A stretch of DNA of 64,000 nt from Polytrichum commune (GCA_950295325.1 OX485806.1:18850001-18914000); one strand, 5' to 3'; positions 33,149-45,964 are shown, counted from the stretch's first letter. Made by a program: numbers and translations. The notes: a model not told the origin generated them from the sequence alone.

Positions 33149-35383
33149 CTCCGTCTCCGCTGGGTGGTCCGCACTCTCTGTCCACCATGGGTCTTTATCA
33201 TTGGCTGGCCGGGTGGGGACACGCTCTCTCCTCTCCCCTCCTTCTCTAACTGAGGCATTATTGTTGTCCCATTCCTGGAGATGCTTAGTTACTATTGGGC
33301 GGCCTTTTCTGAGATGGGTGCCCTCTATGCTCATGTCACTCCGTTGGTCCACCTGTCCCCCTTCCAGGTGAGTGGAGGTGCTATCTTCTTGGGGCCTTAG
33401 TGTCCCACCCGTTGTTTCCCACCTAGCACCATCACTAACGGCTCTTTGGCCGTTGGAGCCTAGTCGCTCCGAGCTCCCTTTCCTCTCCTTATTCGGAGCT
33501 CCTGCGGCTCCATCTGGCGAGCTTCTGACCCCTTCACTCGCCAAGCTGTCCCTTTCCTGCACCATTTCCTCGTCCTCGGCTCCTTTATCTGGCTCATCTC
33601 CTTCTCCTCCGTCACTTTCACTACCTTCGTCCTCGGTCCTCTCTGACTCGGAGTCTACTTCTCCCTCCTCCAGCTCTTCTAACGATCTCTTGTGTCCTGC
33701 CCGCTTGATCGGGGACCAGTTCATGAGCACTTCTTCCTCACTTGTCCTCTGTGGGTTTGCTTCAGCCGTGTTATTTTCAATCTGATTGTGTTCACATCCT
33801 GGCGCCTCCGCGCTTTGCTCCAGTTGAGGCACCTGAAGTACCACTTCCACATCGTCTATGTTTGTGACAACCTCCTTCGTTGTTGGCACTCTTCGTGATT
33901 TCTCACTTTCTGTCTCCCCCTTTCCAATATCTGTGCTGACATGATTGGTAACCTGGGTCTTAGATGCTTCAGCGTCTCTTCCTACTTTCCCCCTTCCGAA
34001 CTCTGTTGATCTGTGAATGTAAGTTGCCGCAGTTTGCTCGTCGCCGTCCTCTCTCCTAGCGTAGTCTCCCTTTGGAGAATGAGCTGTTGCATTTCCGTTC
34101 GTTTTCCGAAGCCCAACTTTAGTAGGAGTTCCTGCCTGGTTTCCCTCACCTTCAGCCTCTATAGAGTCTCTCAGATCTCCCATTATCGTATCTCCAGCGG
34201 CGTTTCTTCCTAGTGCTGCGGCGGTAGCCGCAACTCTGTTGGCTGGCTGATGTTCTTCACTTAAGATTTGTTCCCGGACGAAGTAATCTGTTGGTCGCCT
34301 TCTTGTTGTTCTCTGCTCGTATGCTTGCTTTCTTAGGTCATCATTGCCATACTCAAAGATGTTCCTTCTTGTATTCCTCCTATTTCTAACTTGTTGGAAT
34401 CCTTCATCATCTACCATTTTGTTTTTGCCTTTATCATGTGTGTTTGTAGGACGTGTGTGTAAAGGTTTCCCATAACTCTTCCTTGTTTTATCATGCATCT
34501 CATTGCAGACCCATACTTTGTGTTTCCAGTTGTGGCATGCTCTACATCTGAGGGGCAGCTTGTCATAATCTACCATTACATTTTGGGGAGGCACTACCCC
34601 CTCTTCAGATTCCAACATGATACTCGTAACCCACCCCTTATCCACTTTGAGATTAACACAAAATCTTGGGGCCTTGGCTGTCTCATTTGCTATATCTATG
34701 CCAATCACATCCCCTAATGTAGCCGCTATGGACAGGGCCTGATCATGATGCTCAAAAGGTAGGTTTCGGAGAGCTATCCATGTTGGGAATGGTAGGTTGC
34801 TAGGGTTGTTTGGATTGAATCCAGGAACCCAGCTTTGTAACATGCATGTGCCCCACTTTGTTTTATACGGCGATAGCATCAGGGCATTACACAATGCATC
34901 TCGATCTTTACCTTCAAGGAAAAAGTACCCTTTGCCCACATCCATGCAAAATGACAATGTCTCTCCATTCAACTCTTGATTCAAACTTTGTAACCACAAT
35001 CTCATGATTTGGGGCGTAGGTTTAGGGCCCACAAACTTTCCGATCAGCAGTTTATCTTTTAAGCTTGCAATGCGAGCACGAAGTTTTCCGGAGTCCACTT
35101 TGAATGAGATGGCATCCTTTCTAATCAAAAAGCCACTGAAATTCCTTTCAAGGTTACTTGGGAGGATCTCACCGATTTGCTCCTTGAATGGGTTGAGATC
35201 TCTTCTGGGGATCTGTTGACTGGCTTCCACCAACACCTCAATCACAACATCAGCCATTTCCACATCTTGTCCTCTTGCTTCCCCAGCAATCCAGCCTCCT
35301 TTTTCTTCAAGAAGTGGGTCAAATCTAGGGCCACTCCCATACCTCACTTTTGCCACGAACGACTCCATCCTAGATCCGTTCAC
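33149..35383 (-). pseudogene. LINE ORF1, 5' part: RNA-binding protein with CCHC zinc knuckle
   Basis: Open from 35383 (a second in-frame Met at MESFVAKVRYG) to the LTR insertion at about 33148. The first 250 residues resemble plant LINE ORF1/DUF4283 proteins (TWIALRNLPFEHHDQALS, ATLGDVIGIDIAN). A zinc knuckle follows, CRACHNWKHKVWVC, with C-x2-C-x4-H-x4-C spacing, and then a long disordered acidic/basic tail (EELEEGEVDSESERTEDEG). Such proteins coat LINE RNA. The frame is uninterrupted until the LTR. The final codons before the stop at 33083 are LTR-derived. Confidence 0.88.
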
Positions 35384-35716
35384 TCACTTCCACGTGCTCA
35401 CTTCGTCGCAGCCTTGTTTTCTTTCCCCTCTTGCTTCGATCCGGGTGATCTCATGCACTCACGCTTATCCTATATGGGTCGAGATCTACCAGATCTACTT
35501 CTTGAGATTGTAGTATTTCTGCCTGTTCATTCTATTGCAGATCTAACCTAAACAGTGATCTAAAACATACTCCTAACTAACCGTATCAGCTTGCTACTCT
35601 CTTCAACGCTGTTTAGATCCTGATTTGCCAACTCTCAAGGCTCACATTCCGATGCAATCTGGACGGCGTCTCCGCCTCTTCTTCCTCGAGCCCATCTCAG
35701 CTCTTAAAACATCCTC

Positions 35717-35731
35717 CTCACTGTATCTTTG
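35717..35731. repeat. Right target-site duplication of the LINE
   Basis: CTCACTGTATCTTTG, a perfect match to 26091-26105. It marks the LINE 5' end at 35716, showing that the copy is not 5'-truncated. Confidence 0.92.
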
Positions 35732-36211
35732 CGCCCATGTCACAACCTAGGTTCCGTAGCAGCGTCTGCTTCCTCCATGTTGCTCGCTCTTACTTCGTGT
35801 GTATGTTGTTGTTGCCGCACCTAGAAAAATGATGTTTGAAGATGACACAAGGGTTAGGGCCTCTAAAAATTAGGGTCAACTAGACTCCAAAAAACAATTT
35901 AATTATTGTTTTTGGTAGGTCTTACTTAATCAAATCTTTGCTATAACATTCTCAAATTTTCATAATTATTTCCAAAAAAATTGTGTCTATACATTATATC
36001 CTTTACATTTACTCTAATTGTTTTTAGAATTTTTAGACACAATGTCAATTTTATATAAATTGCCAAACTCTACTGAAATTGATATGGTTAGATTTCCTCC
36101 AAAAAATCTTTAACTTTTGGAGATTTAAAATATGGTTAAATTCTAAGATGCTGCAATTGTTTTTGGCTTTAAAATATAGAAAACATAATCATTTTTTTTA
36201 GCTATTCGCCT
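35732..36211. other. No gene seen
   Basis: AT-rich spacer between the LINE and the MULE remnant. No repeat or RNA gene recognised. Confidence 0.5.
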
Positions 36212-38903
36212 TTGGAATCGTATTTTCGGTGTGCACAATATGATGTATATCATATACCTTTAAATTTATTTTCATTTCATAGTTATCCGATTAAAGTTAG
36301 TCAACAATCATCTTCAAATGCTGCTCTACCATCCACCGTGGCTACCACCTTCCATACTACCCTTCCTAATCATGCATCGTCCAATTTTTCTCGTCTTCCT
36401 CTTTCCCCAATTCCTCACGATTCCTTTCATATATTGCAATGCTTTTACAAATTATCTTTAGTGCCTGGATTACGAAATGAGCTTGCTCACATTAACTTTG
36501 ATGTCATTGAGTATCATAAGGTTATGTTCCTCCCTGCTACATTCAATGGTGATGATCTCTTTGAGTTGGCCCCATGTCGTGGATCCACTACATGGAGGGC
36601 ATGGATAAACGGTATGACGGTCACACATGGTGTCACACCATTACGTCCAACATCCACAATGATGTGGGTTTGAAGTTTAGAAAGTCTTATTGTGTTGGAC
36701 ATTTGATCTGTGAGGATACAAGATGTGATTAACATACATGATCTTCGAAGAGTAACAAAACTGAGTGGATTTGATACACTAATTATTCTTTTGCCTAGGT
36801 CACATTCCTCCACCAAATTCTATTGTGCTCTGTAGAATCTGTAGACAATGTCCTACTTGCCTCAAACTTTGTAATTTGCAAACTTATTATGTACTCATAT
36901 TTTGAAGATTTGTCACATGCATGCATCCACTTGGGAGTCCATTCCCATCCAGTTGCTGACTGCCAATGTAGGGAATCCCTAAAAGCAATCACCGGATTGA
37001 TCGTTCACAAAGTGGCCAGAACTCCATCTGCTAGGAATGCCGCAAGCAAGGAATGCCTCAACACATTTTTTATTCACTATGGACTTGGACCAAAGGAGAT
37101 CCTCCGCGGTGATGCGTTGGAGAATGTTATGGATAAGTTTCATCTCCTTAGCTCACCCAACATTCGCAACATGATTTCCTTTTTCCGGAGCAACAACAAA
37201 GGCGGTGGCGACATTGATCGTATTCTTTACATGAAGGGACATGCCAAAATGGAATACATCCACGATAGTGTATTCCCGGGCCAAGGCCATGAGAAGTTTT
37301 ATTTGTTCAAGATGCTTGTGGATGGACCTAGGAGTGGTGTTGATCTTGTACAGCGGATGCAACTAGGGGACCTCCAAAATTGCTTTGTCATGTTCGATCA
37401 TGTCAAAATGGTGAAATCATGGACAACTATTGCATGTCATGTCTATGACTCCACTTATTGTAAAATCATGATCATTGTTGTCTGCGATATGCAAATTGAG
37501 GGCACTGAAGGCCAACTTCTTTTTTGGCGTTGTCTAAATAAAATCATGACACAAAATGGGATGTCAGATCCAACCTTTAAAGGTTTCATATGTGATAGTG
37601 CTCAAGCCAATTTTAATGCAGTTCGCATTGTGTATGGGACGCGGGATCCATTTGTTCCAATGGTGGACTGTGAAAGGACTTGTTTATTCCACTAGGCAAC
37701 AAACATGTACAAGCATACTGAAAAACTCATTGCCAAAGAATTCCAAAACCAACATATTTGACTCTGCATGCAATATATGGATGCAACTTCGATGTCCGAG
37801 GTGGACAAAATGTACCTAGAAATCAAGGCTTGGTGGTACTCCTTTGGAGTTGCATCAGAATCAACAATTTGTGAACTCGAGGATTGTGGGGGCCCTTCCG
37901 GTAAAGGCCCTTCTATACATGATTTGAAACTAAAAAGAACTATGGCATCTGGAGACGGAAAGAAAATTGCCGAAGCACTCAGTGAGATGCCTGGCGTAGA
38001 AGATATCTGCACTCAAATTCCACACTTGGAGGGGGAAGAGGTATTTGGTTCCACCAAAAGAAATTTGGATCTTCCAAATTGGTTCTAAAGGTAGTTCTCA
38101 TCGCCCTGACAAGGTTAATTTCTCTCATCTCCGGGTTCAAACTAGATCTGCCACTACTAGAGTGCAACTAGGAACCATTGCTGGGGAGTTCAAGTAACGC
38201 TATAGTCACACTTATGCCTATTATTACTAATGTTTTGTCCAGACCAAATTGCGTGTTGTGTCATGGGACCTAAGCGTTCCCATGTTCTTACACAACCCGA
38301 AATCCCTGAAGTTTAACATGGTACCAACCTTACCTATACTGAAGTTATTGAGCTTGAAGAAATTGGGTTCTGCCTACAATCCAACGTGCCCATTTCCCCT
38401 CGACGACTTCTCTCTTTGTCTAGGGTATTTCAGCATGTTTTGTGGACTCACACTCGACCAACACATGCCGAAAGAATCCCTTCTCTTCAGAATGGCAAAC
38501 AAGTTCGTCAAAGTTATAAGGCACCCACCGAAAATCACCGCATATAGTGGGAGAGTGCAAGGAATGTCACTGGAATTATTACCGGGGTGAACCTCCTTCC
38601 TTACCCTGGACTTGATGCTATTATTACGCTTTTGTCCAAGACTGCTTCTAACGAGAAAGTTTATAACATCACACTTTGTAATTTTCCATCTTGTACTTGT
38701 ACCCATTATGGAAGCATGAACGGCACATCCATTGGAAAGCGTGGCATGTATTGTACATAAACTACAAACACCTTTATTACATCTTCCGTTACTTATGCAA
38801 ATTGGATTACAAGAAAAACACGTTCATCCACGCTCCCACCCTCAGTTGGGATGAAGTTAAGCAAGTGTTTGTTGTTGCTAGAATCATCAAGACGTGTGAG
38901 TGA
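36212..38903 (+). pseudogene. Decayed MULE transposon: GCM/WRKY-like zinc cluster, MULE transposase core, SWIM-like end
   Basis: The 36.2-36.7 kb frame ends CRGSTTWRAWINGMTVTHGV and PTSTMMW. Shifted frames then give YCVGHLICEDTRC (near 36680), IVLCRICRQCPTCLKLC (near 36820) and ACIHLGVHSHPVADC, a Cys/His order like the GCM/WRKY-type zinc cluster of MULEs. The core follows: ILRGDALENVMDKFHLLSSP, FVMFDHVKMVKSWTTIACHV, VCDMQIEGTEGQ, GFICDSAQANFNAV (acidic residues placed as in MULE DDE) and ERTCLFH. TAG at 37693-37695 and TGA at 37759-37761 interrupt it, and AYLEIKAWWYS-type sequence continues beyond. Near 38670-38870 CNFPSCTC and, in another frame, YKHLYYIFRYLCK suggest a SWIM zinc finger (CxC...CxH). 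Several frameshifts and stops show a dead copy. Terminal inverted repeats were not found. Confidence 0.68.
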
Positions 38904-40828
38904 GCAAGTTAGTTGATAGATATTAGACTGCTATCAAGTAGATATATTATATTCAAATACCTAAATTTCAATAGCCAAATATTGTATTTATAGTCCAATA
39001 CGTATCCCTTGCTATAATAAAAAATATATTATTTTGTATACAATGTTCCACATCCTATGGTGTTTTCACAATGTTTGCTCCCTCTCATCCTCAAAATTAC
39101 CTTTAAATTATTTGTACTCTAACTTGGTCAACCCACTTTGGGATGGCCTCCCTAAACATGATATAAATTTTAAAACATGCAATAGCATCACCTTGTGAGG
39201 TTTATTTAATCTGAAACCCACGGTCATGAGTCATGTGGTAATAGGTATTTATCGTAATATATAAATATAGTAATTTTAAATTGAAAACGTCGATCTTTGA
39301 TTTGTTAATCAATTTTTTTTTAGAAATTACATCATTTTGAAAATTTTGAGGTTGTGGGCTCATACAATCCCTGCTCACCGCTCTTAGGCTCACACTCGCA
39401 TGCTCACATCCTAATGTCGTTGCACATGTAAAGAGTCAAAGGCATGCAATTGTTGCAGCAACAAGGAATGCAACGCATGTTGAGATGTGATGGATTGGGG
39501 AATGTGGTGATACATTACTTAAGTGGGGAGAATGGAGGCTTAAAAGGCACATGTCAACACCTTATGTGGTGCGTAAAACCCATGCAACTTTTACTCTTCT
39601 ATGTTGGTGGGCCATGCATGCATGGAAGTTTCCACCGTGATTCATGGCGGGATATTGAATATGGGCATGATCTTATGCAAATCCAACGGTGAGAAAAAAA
39701 ACCAAAGTGGCTGTACACGTGAGAAAATGCCCTTGGGTTGGGCCACTTTGTACATACAAATCCACCTTTTGGGCTCTCCCCTCGATGCAGGCCCTCATGC
39801 ACATCATGGCCCCCTCCTTGGGCATTATCTACCATTGAAGTTTGCCTATGCTAAGGGAACCTATTGAAAAACTAGGACCGTGTGAGTGTGTGGCTAACAA
39901 TGTGTAACTTTAATATGGTCAAAAATCTCAAATATATGGCTCACCTCTTACTTACTATTTATTCAAGTTTTCCTCCCGTTTTCCTACTAATTTTCTAGAG
40001 TTAGAAAGCTAACATTGTATCCAAAAGTTCATCGGTGGATGCTTTGGCTCTCTTACATGGGTATAAGCTCACTTAGTTGAAGACTTTCATAAGTTTTACA
40101 TGTAACTCACTTTATCTTCACTGTTTGCAGGGTTCATACAATTTTTGTAGATTGTATCCTTCAATAATATTTTTTCATATCCACTAATTTTTATTTTGCA
40201 TGGAAGAGTATTAAAAAATATTTCCATCAATAGTTTCGAGATCAAAATGAATATTATATTAATGTCACACACATTAATGTAACCTAACATTTGTTTCAAA
40301 ATAAAGTAAATGACATTATTATGCATGCGACATTAAATACCATAAAAAAATACATGAGTAAGTCACGCCTTGCAAAATTATGTAACATTATGTGAGAAGT
40401 ACGTGAATATTCTTGGTCACACTTAGGCATAGAAAATGTCCATGCATGAGTAGTCTAACTTATGTATATAGTGTGCGCATTAATGAGCATTAGTCCTTAA
40501 GATAGACTACAATAGTTTCCTTTTGAAAACAACCTTCTTCCAAGATCTGTACTTCCACTTTGAACACCAGTTTTTGGTTTTCATATGTTTGCCATTGCTT
40601 ACTATGTTATGTACATTTTCCTTTGTGAGCTTTTTTTGAGGTGTCAAGTATGGCCACGTCATTTGACATGATGAGGTGAATGTTAATCCTCACGATCACT
40701 TGAGGCTATGAAGGAAGGTTCTATCATCCTCACTAAGGTGGTGGTGGTAACTTAGCCTAGTCACTACCACAACTCAAATAGTGTATGGGGAGATTGTTGG
40801 GCATAATTGGTTAAAATCCTAGTGTTTC
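38904..40828. other. No gene seen
   Basis: About 1.9 kb AT-rich sequence. The overlapping short frames near 39440-39870 on both strands show no recognisable domain. Confidence 0.45.
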
Positions 40829-43800
40829 CTCGGGGGGTTTACTTCCATTTCATTCCAACTGACGTCCAAAAAAATATAGGGTGCAACAAATTGTTTCAAA
40901 GTAAAAATTACAATTCATTTCAAAGTAATAGTGCATGTCTTATATTCTTGAAGACTGATTTAAATAAATATAGGGTCTTATATATTGACTGATATTATAA
41001 TTTTTTTAAAATTAATATTAGGGGTTCAAAAATTGTAAGGGACACGTGTAACGGTCCTATTGGTTGGGTTGTTTGAAGACCTCGCTTCAGATGTGGATCT
41101 CGAAGGTTTTGGGACGGATAGGGCTTGGGATAGGGTTTAGGAATCAGGAGGACAGTTAATCTTCCATTGCATTATGTGAGAAAGTAAGGTTTAGGGTGCA
41201 AGAACCCAACAACATTGTATTTGATTTGTTTGCATCTAGTGTACTAAGAATGCAATCAGCATGGCTGGAGTTAAGCTAATCCTTTGGACTTTGTTTAGTG
41301 AGGATGCCAATCCTCAATGTCTCGGCTCTCTGGATTGTACAGAGAACGATTCTTATGCCGCTTTGAGAGTGTTGTTGGAGGAGGCCGAAATACTTGACGG
41401 CAATTTTGATTTCTGGGATCCTAGTTTAAAATGCCGCATTAGAAAGAAGCTGGAGCGGTTGAACAAGATTGGATCTGATGCTTTCATGATACCGGCGGTT
41501 GGAGAAGGAGACATTGGACCCACGGTTGGAGAAAAGAGGAGGAAGCGACCTAGATCTCCTGCTCACCTTTCGTCTGGCAATGGGGAAGAGATGGTTTCGG
41601 GTTTAAACCTGCCCTTTGATGATGACCCTCCACCGGTTAGTCTGTTTGATTCGGAAGTTGGTAGCACTTTACCAACCACTTCGACTGCCACTGTTGAGGT
41701 GTTGTTAGATGATATGAAGTCGACCCTACTATCAACCGAGGTCCTTGCGAAGTATTCAGCAGCTGTAGATAAATTGAAGGTTGAAATGAAGAGGACAACT
41801 GTGGATGATCATATGTGGTGTTTGAAATCGTGGGACAAGGATGGGAAGGGGATAGTGAAGTTGTATTGTGGGGAGTGCAGCAAATTATACAGTAATTCGG
41901 TTGGAGACCATAGCAAAACGACCATTTCTAACCTGTTCGGAAACTTTAGCAAGAAGCACCTGGTTTCAACTTCGCACATTAGAAATTGGTGCACACGAAC
42001 AAAGACTGAATTCAGCTCACTTCCTCAATCGGAGTCCAAAGAGAAAGGGGTTGTTATGATTCAGGCAGATCATGAGAAACTCGCAGACGAAGGCATTCAC
42101 ATTGTGGATCTGATCAATGACAGTGTCGATCAAGACCATAAACCTTTCGTAATTATTGGAGATCGGTCTTCGCCTCATATGCGTTGTTTTTGGCTGAAGG
42201 TAAAGTGCAAATTTTGCGGGGATTTTTTTCAGCTTTGTCCGCCTAGGAGGAATTTAGAAGCCAACCTTACCAATCACATAATGGGTCCAAAACACGCAAG
42301 CGCAGTGGAAGCGGCACAGAACACTCGAGGCCGGTCTGCTGTCTTGCGAACAGGGAAGAAAGGCCGTCCAACAACATCCAGTGTATGTCTGGAGAACCAA
42401 GGAAGCCTTCACTCTTGGTTCACTAGCCAAGGCTCTAATAGCCAGTCAGGTCAGATTCACCGTCCTCTCTCACTTCTATGTTGGGGATACTGGAGATCTG
42501 TCTGTAGCTATGCTGGGAAAATGTATTTGGTCCAAAGGTTGTTGTTGGATTTACATCCTGGAGGTTCATGGATAGCCGAGCCAGAGACTAAAGGCAAGGT
42601 TGATTTGGGGGCAGGAGAGACCAAGATTATTGAAGGTTGCTTCAGACACAAGGGTTGTAGGAGGGTGTCAATGAGCGGTGCTCTGTTTGACGATCTGACA
42701 TGTACACGTTGCGCACGGATTCCACAGGAAGTCGACTTTCGTCATCGAGTAATGCGTGAAGAACTAAGTCTGGAAAAGAGAGGCACCAGATCCAGTGCTG
42801 GGGGTAGGAGGCTAGGGTTTTTGCAAAGCCATGAATTGTTTCAGTATTCTAGGCATAGAGCATATGAGATTCGGCTTGCTAAACAGAAGCTATGTAGGAT
42901 GAGGGCGTTGGTGTGTCAATTAAAAATCACAAGGCCAACTTTAAGAGAGGCAGCTGCAGAGTGTGAAAATAGAAGGGATGTGTTAAAACTATGTAACAAC
43001 ATCATTCCAGCACATAAAACTAAAGCGTTTGGGGGAAAGGCAGCTCTTTGGGATTTCATTGTGGATGTTGGTAACAATCTAAATAAGAAGTCGGCCAAGG
43101 GAAACAGATTCAGCTCAAACACAGCTGCATTTGCCCAGACAGTGAAGTTATATGGGGGTAGACGCTTAACAGACTTGTTTTCATTAAACCTAGCAGGGCC
43201 TTCATTGTCTACAGTGAAGCTAGCAAACAAAAAAGGTGTGCAGTTTGTGGGTGGGTTTAGGCCAGAAATATTCTCAGCAGTGGCGTCAATATACAAAAAT
43301 GCCATAGAAGCATATGGATTGGTAGAAGTTGGATTCCAGTTCTCATGGCAGAAGACGAAACCAAAATCAAGACTAGGGTTTCCTGGGAGAGCCGATCTGG
43401 CTACAACAAGATCCTGGACAGTTTCCAAAACTGTAGGATGGGTACTTTTGCAAGGGTAATTATGGTCAACCCATTACACACAAAGCTGCCCCGACTTGTG
43501 ATAGCCATCTGCTGTACTTGCAACTCCTTCAATTCAAGTTGGGTTCGAGAGTAGTGGGTCCACATGGAAAAATTGTGGGCTGCCGAGTGCAAGCAGGTTG
43601 TGGGTCCCATTATCGGGCACGCTTCAGACGGTGATAGTAGGCGTCGACAACTTATGTTGCAGGATTATCTCTGTGACGATGTAACAAAAAAAAGACGATC
43701 GATTCCGTGGGTGGGCTGGAAGCTATCTGTTCTCCTAAATGCAGATGGGGAGAGTATGGGACTACACGATCAAGATTTTATTCACAATGGAAAGAAGCTC

Positions 43801-45964
43801 ATAAATCCATTGGACAGTCCTGCTAAGACACTTCAACTGGGAATGGATGTTGCATGCATTCAACACATTGAAGGCATTTACAACAAGTTCAAGTTGGAAG
43901 AGCACGGACTGAAGCAAGAAGACATTGTTCGTAAAGACAGACAAAACTGGGGGAGCGCTCAGAGGATCTACCAACAGCGAGTTCAGAAGTGCCTTGAAGT
44001 TGTGCGAGGCAGGGGGATGCATCAAGAGCGCACTTTGGGCACGCAAACATATCTTTCCATTTGTAGCGATTACATTGATCTATTTTTGTCCCCTATATTG
44101 GATTTACGTGGCAAGATTGTGGTGGCAGCAAGGGTTTGTTTTTTCCTTAGGCTATGGCGATTGTGGATTAAACACGGTAGCCACGGTGTAGGTGGAAACT
44201 CAATGTCTTTAACATTAGTTGACTGCTTCGTGTCAAATCAATGTTTTATAGACATAACTATGTCCTGTCACTTTATAGTTCTCTTAATTGTCATTTTTCG
44301 TGACAATTATCAGCACCTAGCGATTCCGTTCCATCTTACAGGTTCAGATAGTTGCGAGATTTTTTTTAGCAAAGTGGGAGGCATGGCTGGTATGGAACGC
44401 GTATATGACTTTCAAGAGCTGATTCAATGTGCAAATGCCTTGAATCAAATGTCTGCAATCAAATATGGAAGCAATGGTCTGACTTTCAACCGAGTACATA
44501 ACAAAATGTGCAACGTCTGGGACCAGCTACACCCGGTGCAGCCAGGGGAGACTATTGCTGACTTAAGCGACTACACATTAGTTGAAACAGGTAGGTCCTC
44601 TTGATTTACAGTTGACTGTTCTACTTAAAGGTGCCTACTTGGCTGATACAGGGCTAGGCCATATTTTTAATAGTTACTAATCAGGTTTCTTGGCTGGGTG
44701 TAGACGACCTAGTTGTCGAAGCGTTAAAAGAGGGCTTTAAGCAAGCGCAGGGGTTGATTAACGGGTGTAATATGGCCCCTTCGATTCAAGCAAAGAATCG
44801 CAAGTGGTTCACAGATCCTTGGTTGTTGGAATCAGAGGATAAGACATTCATGTCTTTTAAACCTGCTGCAAGGCCGGTTTAGGGAGAAGATGGAGATGGT
44901 GAGGTCATGCGTGCAGATGTCAGAGTTTCAGTTGAAGTACAACTTGAGCCCCCTCTAGGCGTCGAGGTGGATACCTCCCTGGTGTTCGATGACGGTAGCG
45001 ATCCTACTGCAATGGTCGAAGACGAGGTCAGGGGTATTGTGAATGAGATGATCTCTTGTGCATCACAAGAGAATGTCATCGTTCAGAGCAATGTCCCTTT
45101 TAGTAGCACAGTGAAATTCGAAGATAATATTATCTTCAAATCAACTTTGGTTAGCCAGCTAAATGTCAATCCATTTTTGAGTAAGGATAGGCTAACTCGT
45201 GTGAAGTCATCACTCTATTTCAACAACTCTGAGTCTTATCTAGCTGCCGCAAGTAGTTCTTCAAGTTGTTTTGTGGGGGTAGGTTCAGATGTCGGAGTCT
45301 ATTTTGTTCAAAGAATATCCACGACTCAATCATCTGCTGTAAGGGCTGTTCAAAAAAGAAATAAACAGAAGGGGGGAAGAAAGGGTATAGCTACACCAGT
45401 TACTGCAGCAGTGGATCAAGGGCTATGGTATCTAGGTAGAATCCAACGGCTGAAGGTGAAGAAAGGAAATATCTGGGGGAGACTTAACCAACCAGTAGAC
45501 TTGATGAATAAGCCGTCCATAACGATGCAGTGCACTTGAATTATTTTTCAAGAGCCCCAGGCCACTTAAAATTCAAGTATGACTTGACAGATAGTATATG
45601 GGTAGATTTAGAAACACTTATAAGTTCAGTTACTATGACCTACAATGAGCGACAAAATGTGTACACTCTTGATGCTAATGATGCCGAGGCTCTTGCTGAA
45701 TTTATTTCCAGTAAAAAATAAAAAACATTGTTTATTTCATTTCTTTTTGTTATTAGATATTACATTTTTTGTAATATACCATGGTATTTATTTGATGATT
45801 GGTGTTAAGTTAAAGAAATATACCATAGTGTATAATAGTCAATATTACATAATTACATAATAATAGGGTGCCTATAAATCAACCAAAAAAGATTAATACC
45901 CCCATGTAAAATACACCATTATCTCAGGTGCCTATACCAAAATACACTAAGTGAACCCCCCGAG
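40829..45964 (+). mobile_element. P/THAP9-like DNA transposon, decayed, with short inverted ends
   Basis: The region is bounded by CTCGGGGGGTTTACTT at 40829-40844 and its near-perfect reverse complement AAGTGAACCCCCCGAG at 45949-45964 (15 of 16). Between them lies the plus-strand transposase 41261-45721. The inverted repeats may be terminal or subterminal; I could not identify a target duplication. Total length is about 5.1 kb. Confidence 0.6.
41261..45721 (+). pseudogene. P/THAP9-like transposase with N-terminal zinc fingers
   Basis: ATG 41261 (MAGVKLILWTLFSEDANP). Two C2H2/BED-like fingers follow (YCGECSKLYSN ... HLVSTSHIRNW; CKFCGDFFQLC ... HIMGPKH), then a third Cys cluster (CTRCARIPQE). 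SLNLAGPSLSTVKLANKKG and GGFRPEIFSAV precede the core. Near 43348 the frame shifts to MAEDETKIKTRVSWE, and residues appear deleted before GYNKILDSF. A TAG at 43552-43554 lies where Gln is likely (VRE*WVHMEKLW). Then come GPIIGHASDGDSRRRQLML, LDSPAKTLQLGMD, RKDRQNWGSAQRIY, MSCHFIVLLIVIFRDN and HLTGSDSCEIFFSKVGG, the last like the C-terminal catalytic 'D..E.FFS' box of hAT/P-type transposases. A likely intron starts at GAAACAG-GTAGG (near 44590), with the next exon from about 44705, a TAG at 44880-44882, and sequence continuing to ADDAEALAEF-type residues near 45700. Dead copy. Confidence 0.65.

Larger units (their letters stand above)
26106..35716 (-). mobile_element. Complete LINE (non-LTR retrotransposon) with two nested insertions
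   Basis: Minus-strand element with a 16-base poly(A) end (T run 26106-26121), a G-rich 3'UTR, ORF2 (about 30992 to 26360), ORF1 (35383 to 31027, interrupted by an LTR) and a 330-bp 5' leader up to 35716. It is bounded by a perfect 15-bp target-site duplication (26091-26105 and 35717-35731). Without the nested LTR (1772 bp) and MITE (422 bp) the element is about 7.4 kb, a full-length plant LINE. ORF1 and ORF2 are 34 bp apart. Four in-frame TGAs in ORF2 show it is dead. LINEs insert by target-primed reverse transcription, explaining the poly(A) and the duplication. Confidence 0.93.

Noticed and set aside
33372-33785. Plus-strand open frame of 137 codons opposite LINE ORF1
   Set aside because: Shadow of the low-complexity ORF1 tail; Ser/Pro-rich by complementarity.
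36795-37362. Minus-strand frames opposite the MULE core
   Set aside because: The plus strand carries recognisable transposase motifs; these are shadows.
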